A stretch of 64,000 bases of DNA from Bacteroidales bacterium (GTDB lineage Bacteria > Bacteroidota > Bacteroidia > Bacteroidales > VadinHA17): the NCBI GenBank assembly GCA_016709865.1, contig JADJLX010000005.1:806001-870000 (forward strand). Direction: 5' to 3'. Each line of letters begins with the position of its first letter. The stretch's first letter is position 1. The position numbers and the translations under genes are program-made. This document shows positions 41,095 to 50,561 of this stretch, in pieces. A model generated the notes under the pieces. The model did no database searches. It was not told where the DNA came from and was given only the letters and a program-made list of their open reading frames with translations.

Positions 41095-43941
41095 TTAATG
41101 CATTACTTTAATAGTTTCAATAGTTACCGGGCCAAGCAGGCCTGATTCAACGAGGGGTACTAATGCCCATGGTACATTTGTCCTTACTGTTCCGGGAACT
41201 GTAGCATGAGTTATGTTAGTATTGGTATACTTTTCGCTTGTTATTGCATCTCCGATAATCCTGTTAGACCAGGTATTTGCGACTTTTATTCTTAGAATGT
41301 TTTCCCCGTGTATCATTATGCCTGTAACGTCGAAACGATGCGGTTTTGTCCATGTAGTGCCAAGAAATTTTTCATTAAGCCAAACCTCTGCAACTTTCGA
41401 GACCGAGCCCAGATCAAGGAAAATTCTCTTATCATTCATTGGCTCCTTACCATACCTGAATTCGAAACGATTCTCATAGGTGGCAATACCTGAGAAATAT
41501 TTTACTCCGGAATCAGTATGAGATGTCCATGAAACAAGGTCATTAAGAATTAATTTTTGAGGTGCGCCCCAGCCTTCCGGGAAAAATAATTCCCATGGTC
41601 CTTTTAACTTAAATGTTGTAGTGCTTATTACATTTCTGGAACGGGGAGTATTGTCATGTGTAAATGCTCCCTGATTTAAAACGACAACACCATCAGAAAG
41701 AAATTGCAAATAAGGCGGATCCTGGGTATCGGTCTTAATGCTTGTATATGTCTGGGTTGAATTGGAATTCCTGAATACAATGAAACAGGATCCATAAGGT
41801 GCAAGAGTAAGAGGCAGATTTATAAATCCATTCAAATTATCATAGATATTAACAGGAAAAATATCACCTGTAACAGGATCCCATAACTCAGGGACCTTAT
41901 TACTCTGACGGAATCCGCATTTCCGGGAAATCCAATTACCGGAAGTATTTCTAACGAAATAAAAATCAAGGTCTTCCTTTTGGTAATGAATATAATCCAA
42001 CAGGTTTGTTTCATCATCCCTGTATGTAAAATCAGGTTTTACACTAAGGTACATTAACATTTCTTCAGGCTCAGTACCGGTAATAACGGCACCGGCAGAG
42101 GATAGTTTCTTTAGTGCAGCTTCGACCTCAGGTTTCCTTACCTCCTCCTTTTCAAGAGCCAGAATACTGAATGATGATCCATCCGACAGAAAAATTCTTC
42201 CATCCTTAACTGTCAGATCATTAATAAGTATGTCGGTATTTATAACTTCATAGTCATAGCCAGGTCCAACCTTAAAGTGAGTGTTTTTAGGAGTGGCTGA
42301 ATTTGGAACTTTATCACCATAATACCATAATACATCTGCAACGAATTTGGTCTCCTGGAAAATAAAAGAGTTTCTCGACAGATAATCAAAAAAAGGTCTG
42401 GCCATTGGCCACCACAAATTCTTATCATTAAAATGGGTACCGGCATTGTATACATATCCGGGGAAACCAGTGCCTCCCGGATTATGGCTGAAACCATGCA
42501 GGACAACCTTATTCATTCCCTCGCAGAATGCTCTGTCGCCAAATGTCTTTATATCACCCGGACCTTCCTGCCAGTGCTGGAAAGAAGTAAACGCCTCCTC
42601 CTCCACTATACCCTTCTTGTAAATATGTGATGCTGCGGCAACTTCTTTCACAACACGCAGAATATCAATACTGTCGATACTATTATTATCTCTGTACCAT
42701 CTTGAATGGTTAACCCAGAACTCCCCTCTGGGAATATCGAGACTTCCCAGTGCCTTTAAAGGCTCGGCCGGACCGTTATAGAGAGGATAACCAGGGCCTC
42801 CTGCTTCACAATTAATTAATAGCCCGTATTTGTTTGAGATCTCTCTGGCCTTTTTATAGAGATTATTAATCATAAGTTCTGACAGCGTTCTTTTAAAATC
42901 AGCCTGAACCATATCTGTAGTAACTTTATTAAATAATCCCTGGTCGAAAAGTGAAGGAATATATTTAGTTATATCATATCCATTTACAGTCCTGAATTCA
43001 CTCGACAATGAGGATGTCCAGACAAACCCTCTTGCTTCATAGCTGGCCAGATAAAGACTTTTAAGGGCACTGTTTCTGAAATCGCCTAGAACCTCACTGA
43101 GCCTGTTAATAATATACATAAGATGAGTTTCAACCGCAACTGAGTCGAAATGATCAATTGTAAGTCCGGCCGAGAGCGGACTGGGAAGCACGAGTTCCTG
43201 ACCCGAATTGGAGCAGACATAACGACATATATCCCATTCTCCCGGAGGCACATCCCATTTCAGTACATTATTTTCAGGATTAAAAAATTGTGTAAGATTT
43301 ATTACCAGTGAAGTATCAAGATCACCTCTTTTTATACCTGCAGGCAGTGCCAGTACTGCAATCTCTTCATAATATAAAGGCCTGCCATCTGGTTTGAACG
43401 GGACTAATTGTTTTCCTGTTCCTCCGATCAATGAGGCTTTAGGAAAAACTATCTCGGGGAACGGAAGAATTGTTTCAATCTTGCCCTGAACACCTTTCAG
43501 GCTGACCTTAGAATAGTAAAGTGATTTTCCTGCATGTCTTGGCTCGACCCAGCTGCCACCGGCATTCCAGCTGCTTGCCAGGTTTAGACCCACAGTAAGT
43601 CTAAGCTTTCCTGCTTCAGTAATAACGGTTTTTAAAACCCTGAGCGACTCATTGCTCATGAATGCTGGTCCTCCAGGTATCATTTTATCTGATTTAGGGA
43701 CTCCAATCTCGAAAATGTCAAAACCGCTCAGTCCGGCATTTTTCATTGCAAGTAATTCCTGCTTTGCCCTAATGGTATCAATATTACCGTTCAGACACCA
43801 CCAGTATGTCTTTGGTCTGGCTTTGGAAGGAGGATTTTTAAATCCCTCACTCAAACGACTATAGTTATCATCCTGTGCTGAAACAGTGGCATTTTCAGCA
43901 AAATATATCAATAGGAAGATGATAAATAATATCTTGTTCAT
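41095..43941 (-). CDS. secreted GH106-type alpha-L-rhamnosidase-like glycosidase
   Basis: 948 residues from the ATG at 43941, which gives a clear signal peptide (M-N-K-I-L-F-I-I-F-L-L); the longer frame to 44040 lacks this. The start of the mature protein (K-T-Y-W-W-C-L-N-G-N...M-K-N-A-G-L-S-G-F-D-I-F-E) is that of GH106 and related large glycosidases. The central barrel contains E-A-G-G-P-G and E-E-E-A-F-T-S-F with likely acid residues, and the C-terminus has a galactose-binding-like domain (L-D-L-G-S-V-S-K-V-A-E-V-W-L-N). It probably removes rhamnose or a similar sugar from glycans. It ends four bases before iorA on the same strand. Confidence 0.8.
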   Translation of the reverse strand: MNKILFIIFLLIYFAENATVSAQDDNYSRLSEGFKNPPSKARPKTYWWCLNGNIDTIRAKQELLAMKNAGLSGFDIFEIGVPKSDKMIPGGPAFMSNESLRVLKTVITEAGKLRLTVGLNLASSWNAGGSWVEPRHAGKSLYYSKVSLKGVQGKIETILPFPEIVFPKASLIGGTGKQLVPFKPDGRPLYYEEIAVLALPAGIKRGDLDTSLVINLTQFFNPENNVLKWDVPPGEWDICRYVCSNSGQELVLPSPLSAGLTIDHFDSVAVETHLMYIINRLSEVLGDFRNSALKSLYLASYEARGFVWTSSLSSEFRTVNGYDITKYIPSLFDQGLFNKVTTDMVQADFKRTLSELMINNLYKKAREISNKYGLLINCEAGGPGYPLYNGPAEPLKALGSLDIPRGEFWVNHSRWYRDNNSIDSIDILRVVKEVAAASHIYKKGIVEEEAFTSFQHWQEGPGDIKTFGDRAFCEGMNKVVLHGFSHNPGGTGFPGYVYNAGTHFNDKNLWWPMARPFFDYLSRNSFIFQETKFVADVLWYYGDKVPNSATPKNTHFKVGPGYDYEVINTDILINDLTVKDGRIFLSDGSSFSILALEKEEVRKPEVEAALKKLSSAGAVITGTEPEEMLMYLSVKPDFTYRDDETNLLDYIHYQKEDLDFYFVRNTSGNWISRKCGFRQSNKVPELWDPVTGDIFPVNIYDNLNGFINLPLTLAPYGSCFIVFRNSNSTQTYTSIKTDTQDPPYLQFLSDGVVVLNQGAFTHDNTPRSRNVISTTTFKLKGPWELFFPEGWGAPQKLILNDLVSWTSHTDSGVKYFSGIATYENRFEFRYGKEPMNDKRIFLDLGSVSKVAEVWLNEKFLGTTWTKPHRFDVTGIMIHGENILRIKVANTWSNRIIGDAITSEKYTNTNITHATVPGTVRTNVPWALVPLVESGLLGPVTIETIKVMH

Positions 43942-44126
43942 AACCGATCCAAAAAGAGTTTTTAAAGTTAATAAATGGCAAGTATTAACAACACATATTT
44001 TAATTGATCTTGTAAAAGTATTTTCAGAATCCCCGGTCAAGTTAAAATATAGTTAAATGTTTTACCGTTACATTCAATATTGCTTAATTTGCATCCTCAA
44101 ATAATATAAACAGCTTATATCAATTC

Positions 44127-44825
44127 TTGTTGGGTAAATACTTTTATATAGTCCTGCTGCTAATCCTTATCTCACCTGACATCTTTTGCCAGACAGATGA
44201 CCCTAAAAGATTTGTACAGGTCAGCGGAATGATAGTAGATGAAGGGCGCCGCCCGGTTCAGGGAGTATCTATCATCTCTAAAAGACTCAGGCGGGGAGCA
44301 ATAAGTGAAAAGACAGGCATATATTCAATAACAAGTGTGCCGGGCGATACAATTTTCTTCAGGGCTCTCGGATTTAAAAGGTATCACACGATAATTCCCG
44401 AAAATTACGATTTGCGTCAGTGCAATGTTGACATCATGCTGGATATTGACACCATTAATATACAGGAAGTTACAATAATGCCGTGGAAAACTTACAACGA
44501 GTTTATAAAGGACATCACAAAAGAGCGGCCTGTTGATCCGATTATAGAGAATATGAACGATAATATTGCTTCAATTTATGTAGCAATAGCCAATCAGACC
44601 GGGGTTATGGTGTCTCCGGAAGCTGGTTACAGGTACGCTATGGAACAGAATTTCAGTGCCATGTCTACAAGGAACCAGTATCCTGTCAATAATCTTCTTA
44701 ATCCTTTTGCCTGGGCAAAATTCATCAACGGAGTAAAGCACGGCATGTTTAAGAATCAGAAATTCGTTAAGCCGGTGAAAGCCAAAGTGGTGAAGAAAAA
44801 AACCAAGTCAGGCTCAGATAAATAA
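44127..44825 (+). CDS. carboxypeptidase-regulatory-like domain protein
   Basis: 232 residues with a signal peptide (about 1-21, ending I-F-C-Q) and a TTG start; a second TTG is the next codon. Residues about 32-110 are a CarboxypepD_reg-like beta-sandwich (V-S-G-M-I-V-D-E...V-Q-G-V-S-I-I...G-I-Y-S-I-T...I-F-F-R-A-L-G-F), as found at the front of TonB-dependent receptors, here without plug or barrel. The C-terminus is lysine-rich. Role is unknown; a periplasmic accessory protein is plausible. It is single. Confidence 0.72.
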   Translation: MLGKYFYIVLLLILISPDIFCQTDDPKRFVQVSGMIVDEGRRPVQGVSIISKRLRRGAISEKTGIYSITSVPGDTIFFRALGFKRYHTIIPENYDLRQCNVDIMLDIDTINIQEVTIMPWKTYNEFIKDITKERPVDPIIENMNDNIASIYVAIANQTGVMVSPEAGYRYAMEQNFSAMSTRNQYPVNNLLNPFAWAKFINGVKHGMFKNQKFVKPVKAKVVKKKTKSGSDK

Positions 44826-44832
44826 TCACTGC

Positions 44833-45417
44833 TTATTTCACGAAAGCCGGACTGGAAAGATCATTCCTGAAGGCAAATTCGGTTAATGCTTTCCTCGGTC
44901 TTCTTGTCTCATCCCGTTTGAGAAGTTCAGGCGAAAGGTTCAGTCCATCACCAAGGTAACCTGCAGCCATCACTGCAATCGGTTCAATACTACCATCAAG
45001 ATTAAAGTATTTTTTTACTTTCTCAACTGAGTAACCTGCCATCTGATGAACGTAGACGTCCATTGCCATAGCCTGAAGCAAAAGATTTGAAACTGCCATT
45101 CCTGTATCATAAAATGCATAGCGGTTAGGTTTCCCGCTATGATTAAAATTCATTCTGGCAAAACTTATTACAATAGCATAGGAATCTTTCGCCCAGATCC
45201 TGTTTGAATCAACGAGAAAATCGAGATATGCATTGAATACCTGATCGTCTTTTCGCGTAGCATACACAAATATCCAGGGTTGCTCATTATTGCACGATGG
45301 TGCATACCCGGCTGCTTCAAACATAGCTTTCAACTTGTAATCCTCCACAGGGGCAGATGAAAAAGCATATGGACTCCATCTTTCCTGAATTATCTCAAGT
45401 ATCAATTCCTTTTTCAT
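44833..45417 (-). CDS. nitroreductase family protein
   Basis: 194 residues of the FMN-dependent nitroreductase fold: R-W-S-P-Y-A-F near the N-terminus, A-A-G-Y-A-P-S-C-N-N-E-Q-P-W for FMN and substrate binding, and A-V-M-A-A-G-Y-L-G-D-G towards the end. It reduces nitro compounds or quinones using NAD(P)H; some relatives have other roles. Cytosolic, converges on the preceding gene with a seven-base gap. Confidence 0.88.
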   Translation of the reverse strand: MKKELILEIIQERWSPYAFSSAPVEDYKLKAMFEAAGYAPSCNNEQPWIFVYATRKDDQVFNAYLDFLVDSNRIWAKDSYAIVISFARMNFNHSGKPNRYAFYDTGMAVSNLLLQAMAMDVYVHQMAGYSVEKVKKYFNLDGSIEPIAVMAAGYLGDGLNLSPELLKRDETRRPRKALTEFAFRNDLSSPAFVK

Positions 45418-45490
45418 ATATTACGTTTAAGAAATAAATCAAAAATCAACTTACCGCAAAGTTCGCAAAGATTTAATAATTTCGCACTGT

Positions 45491-46237
45491 ATGAAGAAAT
45501 ATGAAGGCAGGCTGGTGGGAATACTTGGAACAGTGATATTGCATCTTATCGCCGGAATTATATTTATGTCCTTCCAGCTCAAATCTTTACAAACAGATAA
45601 TTCTGATGAATTTGTTGTGGAATTTATGCCGGAAGATACTCCCGAAGATAAGGAAAAACTGATTGAACTGCCTGTGACAGCAATTGAAAGGATTTTACAG
45701 GGCGATCAGGAGATGCTTAATATAGCCCGAAACCTGTCGAACCAGAGCGAGCAGAAAATTGATCCTTCAGATTATATCGACAAGGTTAAGGAAGAGCTTA
45801 TTAAGAGTGGCAAGCTCGGAGCAGATAATTATATCGATGAACAAAAAAGGCAGAAAGAAAAAGGCGATGAACCACTGGCTTTTAATAACGACAGTACTAA
45901 GTCTCTAAATAAAGACCAGCCTGATGAATCTCAGAAGATGGCTTCAAACTATAAGGGTCCCACTAGAATCTATTATGACCTCAAGGGCAGAACACATCTT
46001 TACCTGCCAATACCCATATACCTTTGCCAGGGATCAGGAAAAGTAACACTTGCAATCGAGGTAAATACAAAAGGAGATGTTGAGAAGGCCCAGATTATTG
46101 CCGGCGAGAGCACCACTTCAGATCCCTGCCTGATTGAAACAGCAGTCAAGACCGCCCTGATGTCAAGGTTTAATCCTGATGCAAGCTCTCCAAAAATTCA
46201 AAAGGGGACGCTTTCTTATGAGTTTGTAGCGCAGTAG
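45491..46237 (+). CDS. TonB-like energy transducer family protein
   Basis: 248 residues: one N-terminal transmembrane helix (about 10-30), a charged periplasmic linker rich in Glu, Asp, Lys and Gln, and a C-terminal region (about 165-248) with the TonB pattern (G-K-V-T-L-A-I-E-V-N-T-K-G-D-V-E-K-A-Q-I). The proline-rich linker of classical TonB is missing. No ExbB/ExbD genes are adjacent. It may transfer force to an outer-membrane receptor or be a TonB-like scaffold. The TAG stop (46235-46237) is followed by a heptamer array. Confidence 0.75.
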   Translation: MKKYEGRLVGILGTVILHLIAGIIFMSFQLKSLQTDNSDEFVVEFMPEDTPEDKEKLIELPVTAIERILQGDQEMLNIARNLSNQSEQKIDPSDYIDKVKEELIKSGKLGADNYIDEQKRQKEKGDEPLAFNNDSTKSLNKDQPDESQKMASNYKGPTRIYYDLKGRTHLYLPIPIYLCQGSGKVTLAIEVNTKGDVEKAQIIAGESTTSDPCLIETAVKTALMSRFNPDASSPKIQKGTLSYEFVAQ

Positions 46238-46240
46238 AAA

Positions 46241-46312
46241 GCGTAGAGCGTAGAGCGTAGAGCGTAAAGCGTAGAGCGTAGAGCTTGTGCTCGGCGAAGT
46301 CTCCTGACTTCG
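46241..46312. repeat. heptamer tandem array, unit GCGTAGA, plus hairpin
   Basis: Six 7-base units (three GCGTAGA, GCGTAAA, two GCGTAGA; 46241-46282) starting three bases after the TonB-like stop codon; two imperfect units precede it within the stop region. A perfect hairpin CGAAGTC-TCCT-GACTTCG follows at 46295-46312. Confidence 0.87.
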
Positions 46313-46326
46313 TCGTAAAGCGGTGA

Positions 46327-47052
46327 CTAAAACAGAAGATTGTTTGTAATATATTTATATGGTTGAATTACCTGTGGTGTGTTTCTTTCAGCTGTTTTGC
46401 TGTTTATCAGGGGAGAAACAGTATGTGCTTTGAGAATATTTTCAGGAGCAGGTCTAAGAAGACCCGGAATTTCACTTTCAGGCAGAGATAAATTTAACCA
46501 CCTTGATTCTCCTTCTTTATCAAGAATTGCAGGCATCCTTTTGCCTGAATTATGAATTTCAGCAGTAAGGTTATTAGCATCGGTTGTGATAATTGAAAAA
46601 GTATTCCAAACCTCCCCTGTTACATTACTTGTCCAGCTGTTATAGAGTCCGGCAAACGATATGATCTGATCCTCAGCATGATATATATACCATGGAATTT
46701 TTTCTTTGCCGATATGCTGCCATTCAAAATACCCTTTAACAGGTATTATGCATCTCTGTTTCTTTAATGATCCTGAGAAAGACGGCTTCTGACTTATTGT
46801 TTCTGATCTGGCGTTAAATGTCTTGAAGCGAATAACTTTTGCGTCTTCTTCATTCTTTGTCCATGATGGGACAAGTCCCCATTTCATAAGCTTTAAATCA
46901 TTGGGAGATTCGGAACATACAACTGGTAATTCAGGCAAACCAAATGCATGGTAATAATAGCTTGGTCTGTACTTATCAGGATCAATGAGAGTGGCACCGA
47001 ACCGGTTCTCGAGTTCCTCTTTAATCAGGTTTACATTTACAGTGAAACACAT
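46327..47052 (-). CDS. SRAP family (YedK/HMCES-like) abasic-site protein
   Basis: 241 residues beginning M-C, so the nucleophile Cys2 is exposed after Met removal and can bond covalently with abasic sites in single-stranded DNA. Other SRAP signatures: K-T-F-N-A-R-S-E-T, P-V-K-G-Y-F-E-W and I-H-N-S-G-K-R-M-P. It shields abasic sites in ssDNA. The gene is two bases downstream of the beta-lactamase-like gene on the same strand. Confidence is high for family; regulation by SOS is not shown (no LexA box noted). Confidence 0.93.
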   Translation of the reverse strand: MCFTVNVNLIKEELENRFGATLIDPDKYRPSYYYHAFGLPELPVVCSESPNDLKLMKWGLVPSWTKNEEDAKVIRFKTFNARSETISQKPSFSGSLKKQRCIIPVKGYFEWQHIGKEKIPWYIYHAEDQIISFAGLYNSWTSNVTGEVWNTFSIITTDANNLTAEIHNSGKRMPAILDKEGESRWLNLSLPESEIPGLLRPAPENILKAHTVSPLINSKTAERNTPQVIQPYKYITNNLLF

Positions 47053-47054
47053 AA

Positions 47055-48368
47055 TTACCTGCTTTGGTATTCATCCATTGTTGTTTTCAGGGGTACAGGA
47101 AGAGAATATGTGAAGAGATCCTCCTCCGGCCAGGGCTGAACCTGAGCTATAACTCTGTACATCATATTGTTGATGTATGAATATATTTCCGGACCGTTCC
47201 ATGCACTTGAATTAAAAAGAACCACCCACGAAATTCCGTCAGACTGGCGTTTCATCATCCCGGCACTACCGGGAAATGATCCTGTTCTCCACCATGTACC
47301 ATTATATACAGTTGTTTTCCAGCCAACCGGAGCAAAGCCCTGATTGTTATCTGTCATCAGACTTATGCTCTCATCACTAAGGATGTCGGGTTTTGTCTTC
47401 ATTCCATCAACTGATAGCAGAAGCCGCATCAGATCGGGAGCTGTAGCGAGCCATGCACCTGCACCTCCAAGTGTCCGGATATCGTTACCGCCATAGTTTG
47501 GAGGAACCAATTCTCCTGTTCCATATATCGATGGTTTCAAAACAACATCAGATGGCACATAGTATGTAACTTCAAACGGAGCTTTTTCAGATGGGAGATT
47601 TCCAGCGATTTTCATGTCATATATACCAATAGGTTCAAGTATTGCCTTCCTGCAATATTCTCCGTATTCCATTCCTGATACCTTTTCTATAATCAGACCA
47701 AGGATGCTATAACCAAGGTTTGAGTATGCACGTCCGGTACCAGGTGTGTAATGGAGTCGTTTATTTAATGCAAACCTGACTATTGTTTTAGTATCTACAG
47801 GAGGTTTGATGCCCATCTTATCAGCAATAAGAATCGGCATAAACATCTGGTCGCCATATCGTTGGGTCCAACCTGCTTCATGACTCAAAAGGTGGCCTAC
47901 TGTGATACTATATACCCGCTTATCTTTTGGTTCACTGAAAAACGGATCATTAAGAATTCCATCAACACCAAAGACCTTATCATTTACAGAAAGTTTTCCC
48001 TCTTCCTGAAGTTTCATTATTGCAACTGCGGTAACAAGTTTTGAAATACTTGCCACCCGAAAAAGATGGTATGGCTGAGTAGGGATTTTTAAAGCTGTAT
48101 CTGCATAACCAAATCCTTTTGCATAAACCAGTTTCCCCTCTCTGGCGATTGCAATGGAAGCACCCGCAATTGACCATTTTCTCAAAAATGAATTAACAGT
48201 TTTTTCAACCCGGGCGTATTCAGCCTTTTCTGAATTGGCATTGTTCAGTCTGACATTATTAGGTACAAGCTTATCAATAACCACCATACTGTTCTCATTA
48301 GCACCGGGATTAAAGCTAATAAGTGAAATCAGCAGGGTAGCAAGTAATATTTTCCTTCTTCTTGACAA
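47055..48368 (-). CDS. serine hydrolase, beta-lactamase / penicillin-binding fold
   Basis: 437 residues with an N-terminal basic and hydrophobic signal (about 1-23). Class C beta-lactamase-like catalytic residues: S-x-x-K in V-A-S-I-S-K-L, and Y-x-N in Y-S-N-L-G-Y. The third box may be T-G-S near T-G-S-F-P-G. Such proteins include D-aminopeptidases, esterases and cell-wall peptidases; resistance cannot be inferred. The start is a TTG at 48368, preceded directly by a TAG; a later start at M28 would delete the signal. Confidence 0.83.
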   Translation of the reverse strand: MSRRRKILLATLLISLISFNPGANENSMVVIDKLVPNNVRLNNANSEKAEYARVEKTVNSFLRKWSIAGASIAIAREGKLVYAKGFGYADTALKIPTQPYHLFRVASISKLVTAVAIMKLQEEGKLSVNDKVFGVDGILNDPFFSEPKDKRVYSITVGHLLSHEAGWTQRYGDQMFMPILIADKMGIKPPVDTKTIVRFALNKRLHYTPGTGRAYSNLGYSILGLIIEKVSGMEYGEYCRKAILEPIGIYDMKIAGNLPSEKAPFEVTYYVPSDVVLKPSIYGTGELVPPNYGGNDIRTLGGAGAWLATAPDLMRLLLSVDGMKTKPDILSDESISLMTDNNQGFAPVGWKTTVYNGTWWRTGSFPGSAGMMKRQSDGISWVVLFNSSAWNGPEIYSYINNMMYRVIAQVQPWPEEDLFTYSLPVPLKTTMDEYQSR

Positions 48369-48669
48369 CTATACCAAAGTTTTATGGAGACAAAAATAAA
48401 AAGTATTCCTTTTCAGTCAGCAAGTATATTACAATTATTACAATAAAGAGGCTTAAAACTGGTTTTTGACAATTAATATACTTTGGAACAACAAATGGCA
48501 TTATAATTGAGGCTGATGTCTAAATCTGGTAGACAATGAACTCATTTAACACCTGCTCACGACATAAGATCCCTCGCTGGCGCTTAGGGATCGCACCCGG
48601 TTTCAAAAATTAACGGCTAATTCTTAACCTGTCATTTTTTATCTGAATCAAAAAATTAACTTTGTATTC
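48369..48669. other. 301-base intergenic region with hairpin
   Basis: Between two divergent genes. It is A/T-rich and without a coding frame. One notable part is a hairpin GATCCCT (48568-48574) with AGGGATC (48586-48592); the sequence GATCCCTCGCT here occurs in reverse orientation near 53826-53836 (AGCGAGGGATC). A -7 promoter box lies at 48657-48664. Confidence 0.6.
48657..48664 (+). promoter_or_regulatory. Bacteroidetes -7 box (TAACTTTG) next to start codon
   Basis: Exact TAnnTTTG match ending only five bases before the ATG at 48670. If used, the transcript would begin at or near the start codon, giving a leaderless or nearly leaderless mRNA. No -33 TTG is obvious. Confidence 0.35.
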
Positions 48670-50130
48670 ATGTCAGCAAAAAGGCTAATATTAACCACCC
48701 TCCTACTGGTCGCACTCCTGCTAAAAACCATAAGTGCCAATGGACAATGGAAATTTAATGACCCGGATACAGAATACACTGCATTGTTAGACACAATTGA
48801 TTATTTTCCTCCTTCATATACTGATGCACTTAATCTTAATCTTATGATTGCTGCATCAAAAGGTATCTCATCGGAAATAATACGACTCATTAAAAAAGGA
48901 GCTGACGTAAATGCTGAAACCGCGGAGGGTGCTACACCCCTGATTTTTGCTGTTAGCAATAATAAACCCCTGGCAGTGGTAACCTTACTCGCTTACAAGC
49001 CAAATATAGATAAGGTTACTAAAAATGACGAAACGGCATTACTTGTAGCCGTAAAAAACAGGAATGCTGATCTTGCAGAACTATTAATCAGAGAGGGTGC
49101 TGACCTTGATCATACTGACAGATTTGGAGCAACCCCTTTGCATCATGCTTCGATAAACGGATATCTGGAAATAGTTGATTTGCTGATTTATTACGAAGCT
49201 GATCTTAACTCAAAAACTACCCAGGGAACTACGCCGCTTCTTGCTTCAATATGGGCAGGTTATACTGAGATATCCGATCTGTTAGTCCAGAATGGCGCTA
49301 AAACTGAAGAGAGTGACAATGAAGGTTATACTCCATATCTCATGGCTACCTACTTTGGCGATACAATTGTTATGGATATACTTCAGAAGCACGGAGCAAA
49401 TATTTATGCAACAAACAATTCGCATAATAATGCACTTTCCCTGGCAATTTCTACCGGAGATACAGGAGTTGCAAAATATCTTTTAAGGAAAGGTGACCAA
49501 TGGCAAAATCAGGGAAAAGCTGTGAACCTTTATAGTGTAGCAGCAAAATACAGAAGAACAGAAATGGTTAACATTCTTAAAAACAATAACATACCAGGAA
49601 AGTTAAAGCGAGAGATTGACCAGATATCTTTATCTCTTTCATCAAGATTTTTCTTTCATGACTTTTACACAGGACTCAATCTCTCATTCAAAGAGCCATA
49701 TTTAAACGGGGGATTTGTTTTCGGAGTTGATACAAAATTATGGTATACAAGATTGTTGATTAAACAAACGGAAGGTCAGTTTTATCAGTACATGGACAAG
49801 GGATCTGTGGTATACGCAGGTTTCTTTAAAGATTTTGCATTTACTGATTATCCCAACAGCTATAACTGGTATTTATCTACATCTTTAACTGCCGGATACT
49901 CAATAGGGAATAACCTTAAAGGAACATATATCTCAACGAATGAAAAATTCAAGGTAATGCCTTCTGTTTCCATGAAAATTTCGAAAATGAATTTATCATA
50001 TTTTGCCGGCCTTGAGTATGTCAGTACACCTTTTTATAAAAACGGACCTATATGGATCAGACTTGGTGCCACCTATAATTACTTTTTTGATAATGTCAGA
50101 ACCAACATAAAACCAATAAAGTGGTATTAA
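48670..50130 (+). CDS. exported ankyrin-repeat protein with beta-rich C-terminal domain
   Basis: 486 residues with a signal peptide (about 1-24). Residues about 55-310 contain seven or more ankyrin repeats, for instance G-A-D-V-N-A-E-T-A-E-G-A-T-P-L-I and F-G-A-T-P-L-H-H-A-S-I-N-G-Y-L-E-I-V-D-L-L. Residues about 320-486 change to aromatic beta strands ending Y-N-Y-F-F-D-N-V...K-W-Y, which may be a small outer-membrane barrel. Thus a periplasmic ankyrin domain could be tethered to the outer membrane. The lipoprotein gene follows by seven bases and is probably co-expressed. Confidence 0.8.
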   Translation: MSAKRLILTTLLLVALLLKTISANGQWKFNDPDTEYTALLDTIDYFPPSYTDALNLNLMIAASKGISSEIIRLIKKGADVNAETAEGATPLIFAVSNNKPLAVVTLLAYKPNIDKVTKNDETALLVAVKNRNADLAELLIREGADLDHTDRFGATPLHHASINGYLEIVDLLIYYEADLNSKTTQGTTPLLASIWAGYTEISDLLVQNGAKTEESDNEGYTPYLMATYFGDTIVMDILQKHGANIYATNNSHNNALSLAISTGDTGVAKYLLRKGDQWQNQGKAVNLYSVAAKYRRTEMVNILKNNNIPGKLKREIDQISLSLSSRFFFHDFYTGLNLSFKEPYLNGGFVFGVDTKLWYTRLLIKQTEGQFYQYMDKGSVVYAGFFKDFAFTDYPNSYNWYLSTSLTAGYSIGNNLKGTYISTNEKFKVMPSVSMKISKMNLSYFAGLEYVSTPFYKNGPIWIRLGATYNYFFDNVRTNIKPIKWY

Positions 50131-50137
50131 TTATAAA

Positions 50138-50557
50138 ATGAAAAATTTCTTAAAATCAGTATTCTTGTTTTCACTTATCTTCATAGCGTCATGCGAGGAT
50201 AATGGGATGATTGTGAATTGTCAGGAGTGTGAAAAAGAAGAACCACTAAATGCAGAAGTTGAAATAAAGATTGATATAGATTATTACGGTGCTTCAGCAG
50301 AAATAACAATTTATGAAGGAAACATTGAAGATGGAATTATTCTCAGAACACTTCAGGCATCAGGCACTAATACCACAACTACACTTGGAGTGAACAAAAA
50401 ATACACTTTTACAGCTGCTTATTATGTACCGCCAAATCATTATTTAACAGTTGACTCAGCTACTCCAAGAGTCTCATATAACAAAGACCAGTGCGATGAT
50501 CCCTGCTATTATGTTTATGATAAGGTTGTTAATCTGAGGCTTAAATACACCAAGTAA
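50138..50557 (+). CDS. small lipoprotein of unknown function
   Basis: 139 residues with a lipoprotein signal and cysteine near residue 19 (I-A-S-C-E-D-N). The mature part looks like a single beta-sandwich domain (V-E-I-K-I-D-I-D-Y-Y-G-A-S-A-E-I-T-I-Y-E) with extra cysteines (C-Q-E-C near the start, C-D-D-P-C near the end) that could form disulfides. I do not recognise a named family. It probably works with the ankyrin protein just upstream. The stop codon is four bases before a heptamer array. Confidence 0.7.
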   Translation: MKNFLKSVFLFSLIFIASCEDNGMIVNCQECEKEEPLNAEVEIKIDIDYYGASAEITIYEGNIEDGIILRTLQASGTNTTTTLGVNKKYTFTAAYYVPPNHYLTVDSATPRVSYNKDQCDDPCYYVYDKVVNLRLKYTK

Positions 50558-50561
50558 GTCG

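Noticed and set aside
46295..46312. Intrinsic terminator after the TonB-like gene
   Set aside because: The hairpin CGAAGTC-TCCT-GACTTCG is perfect but no T tract follows in either direction.
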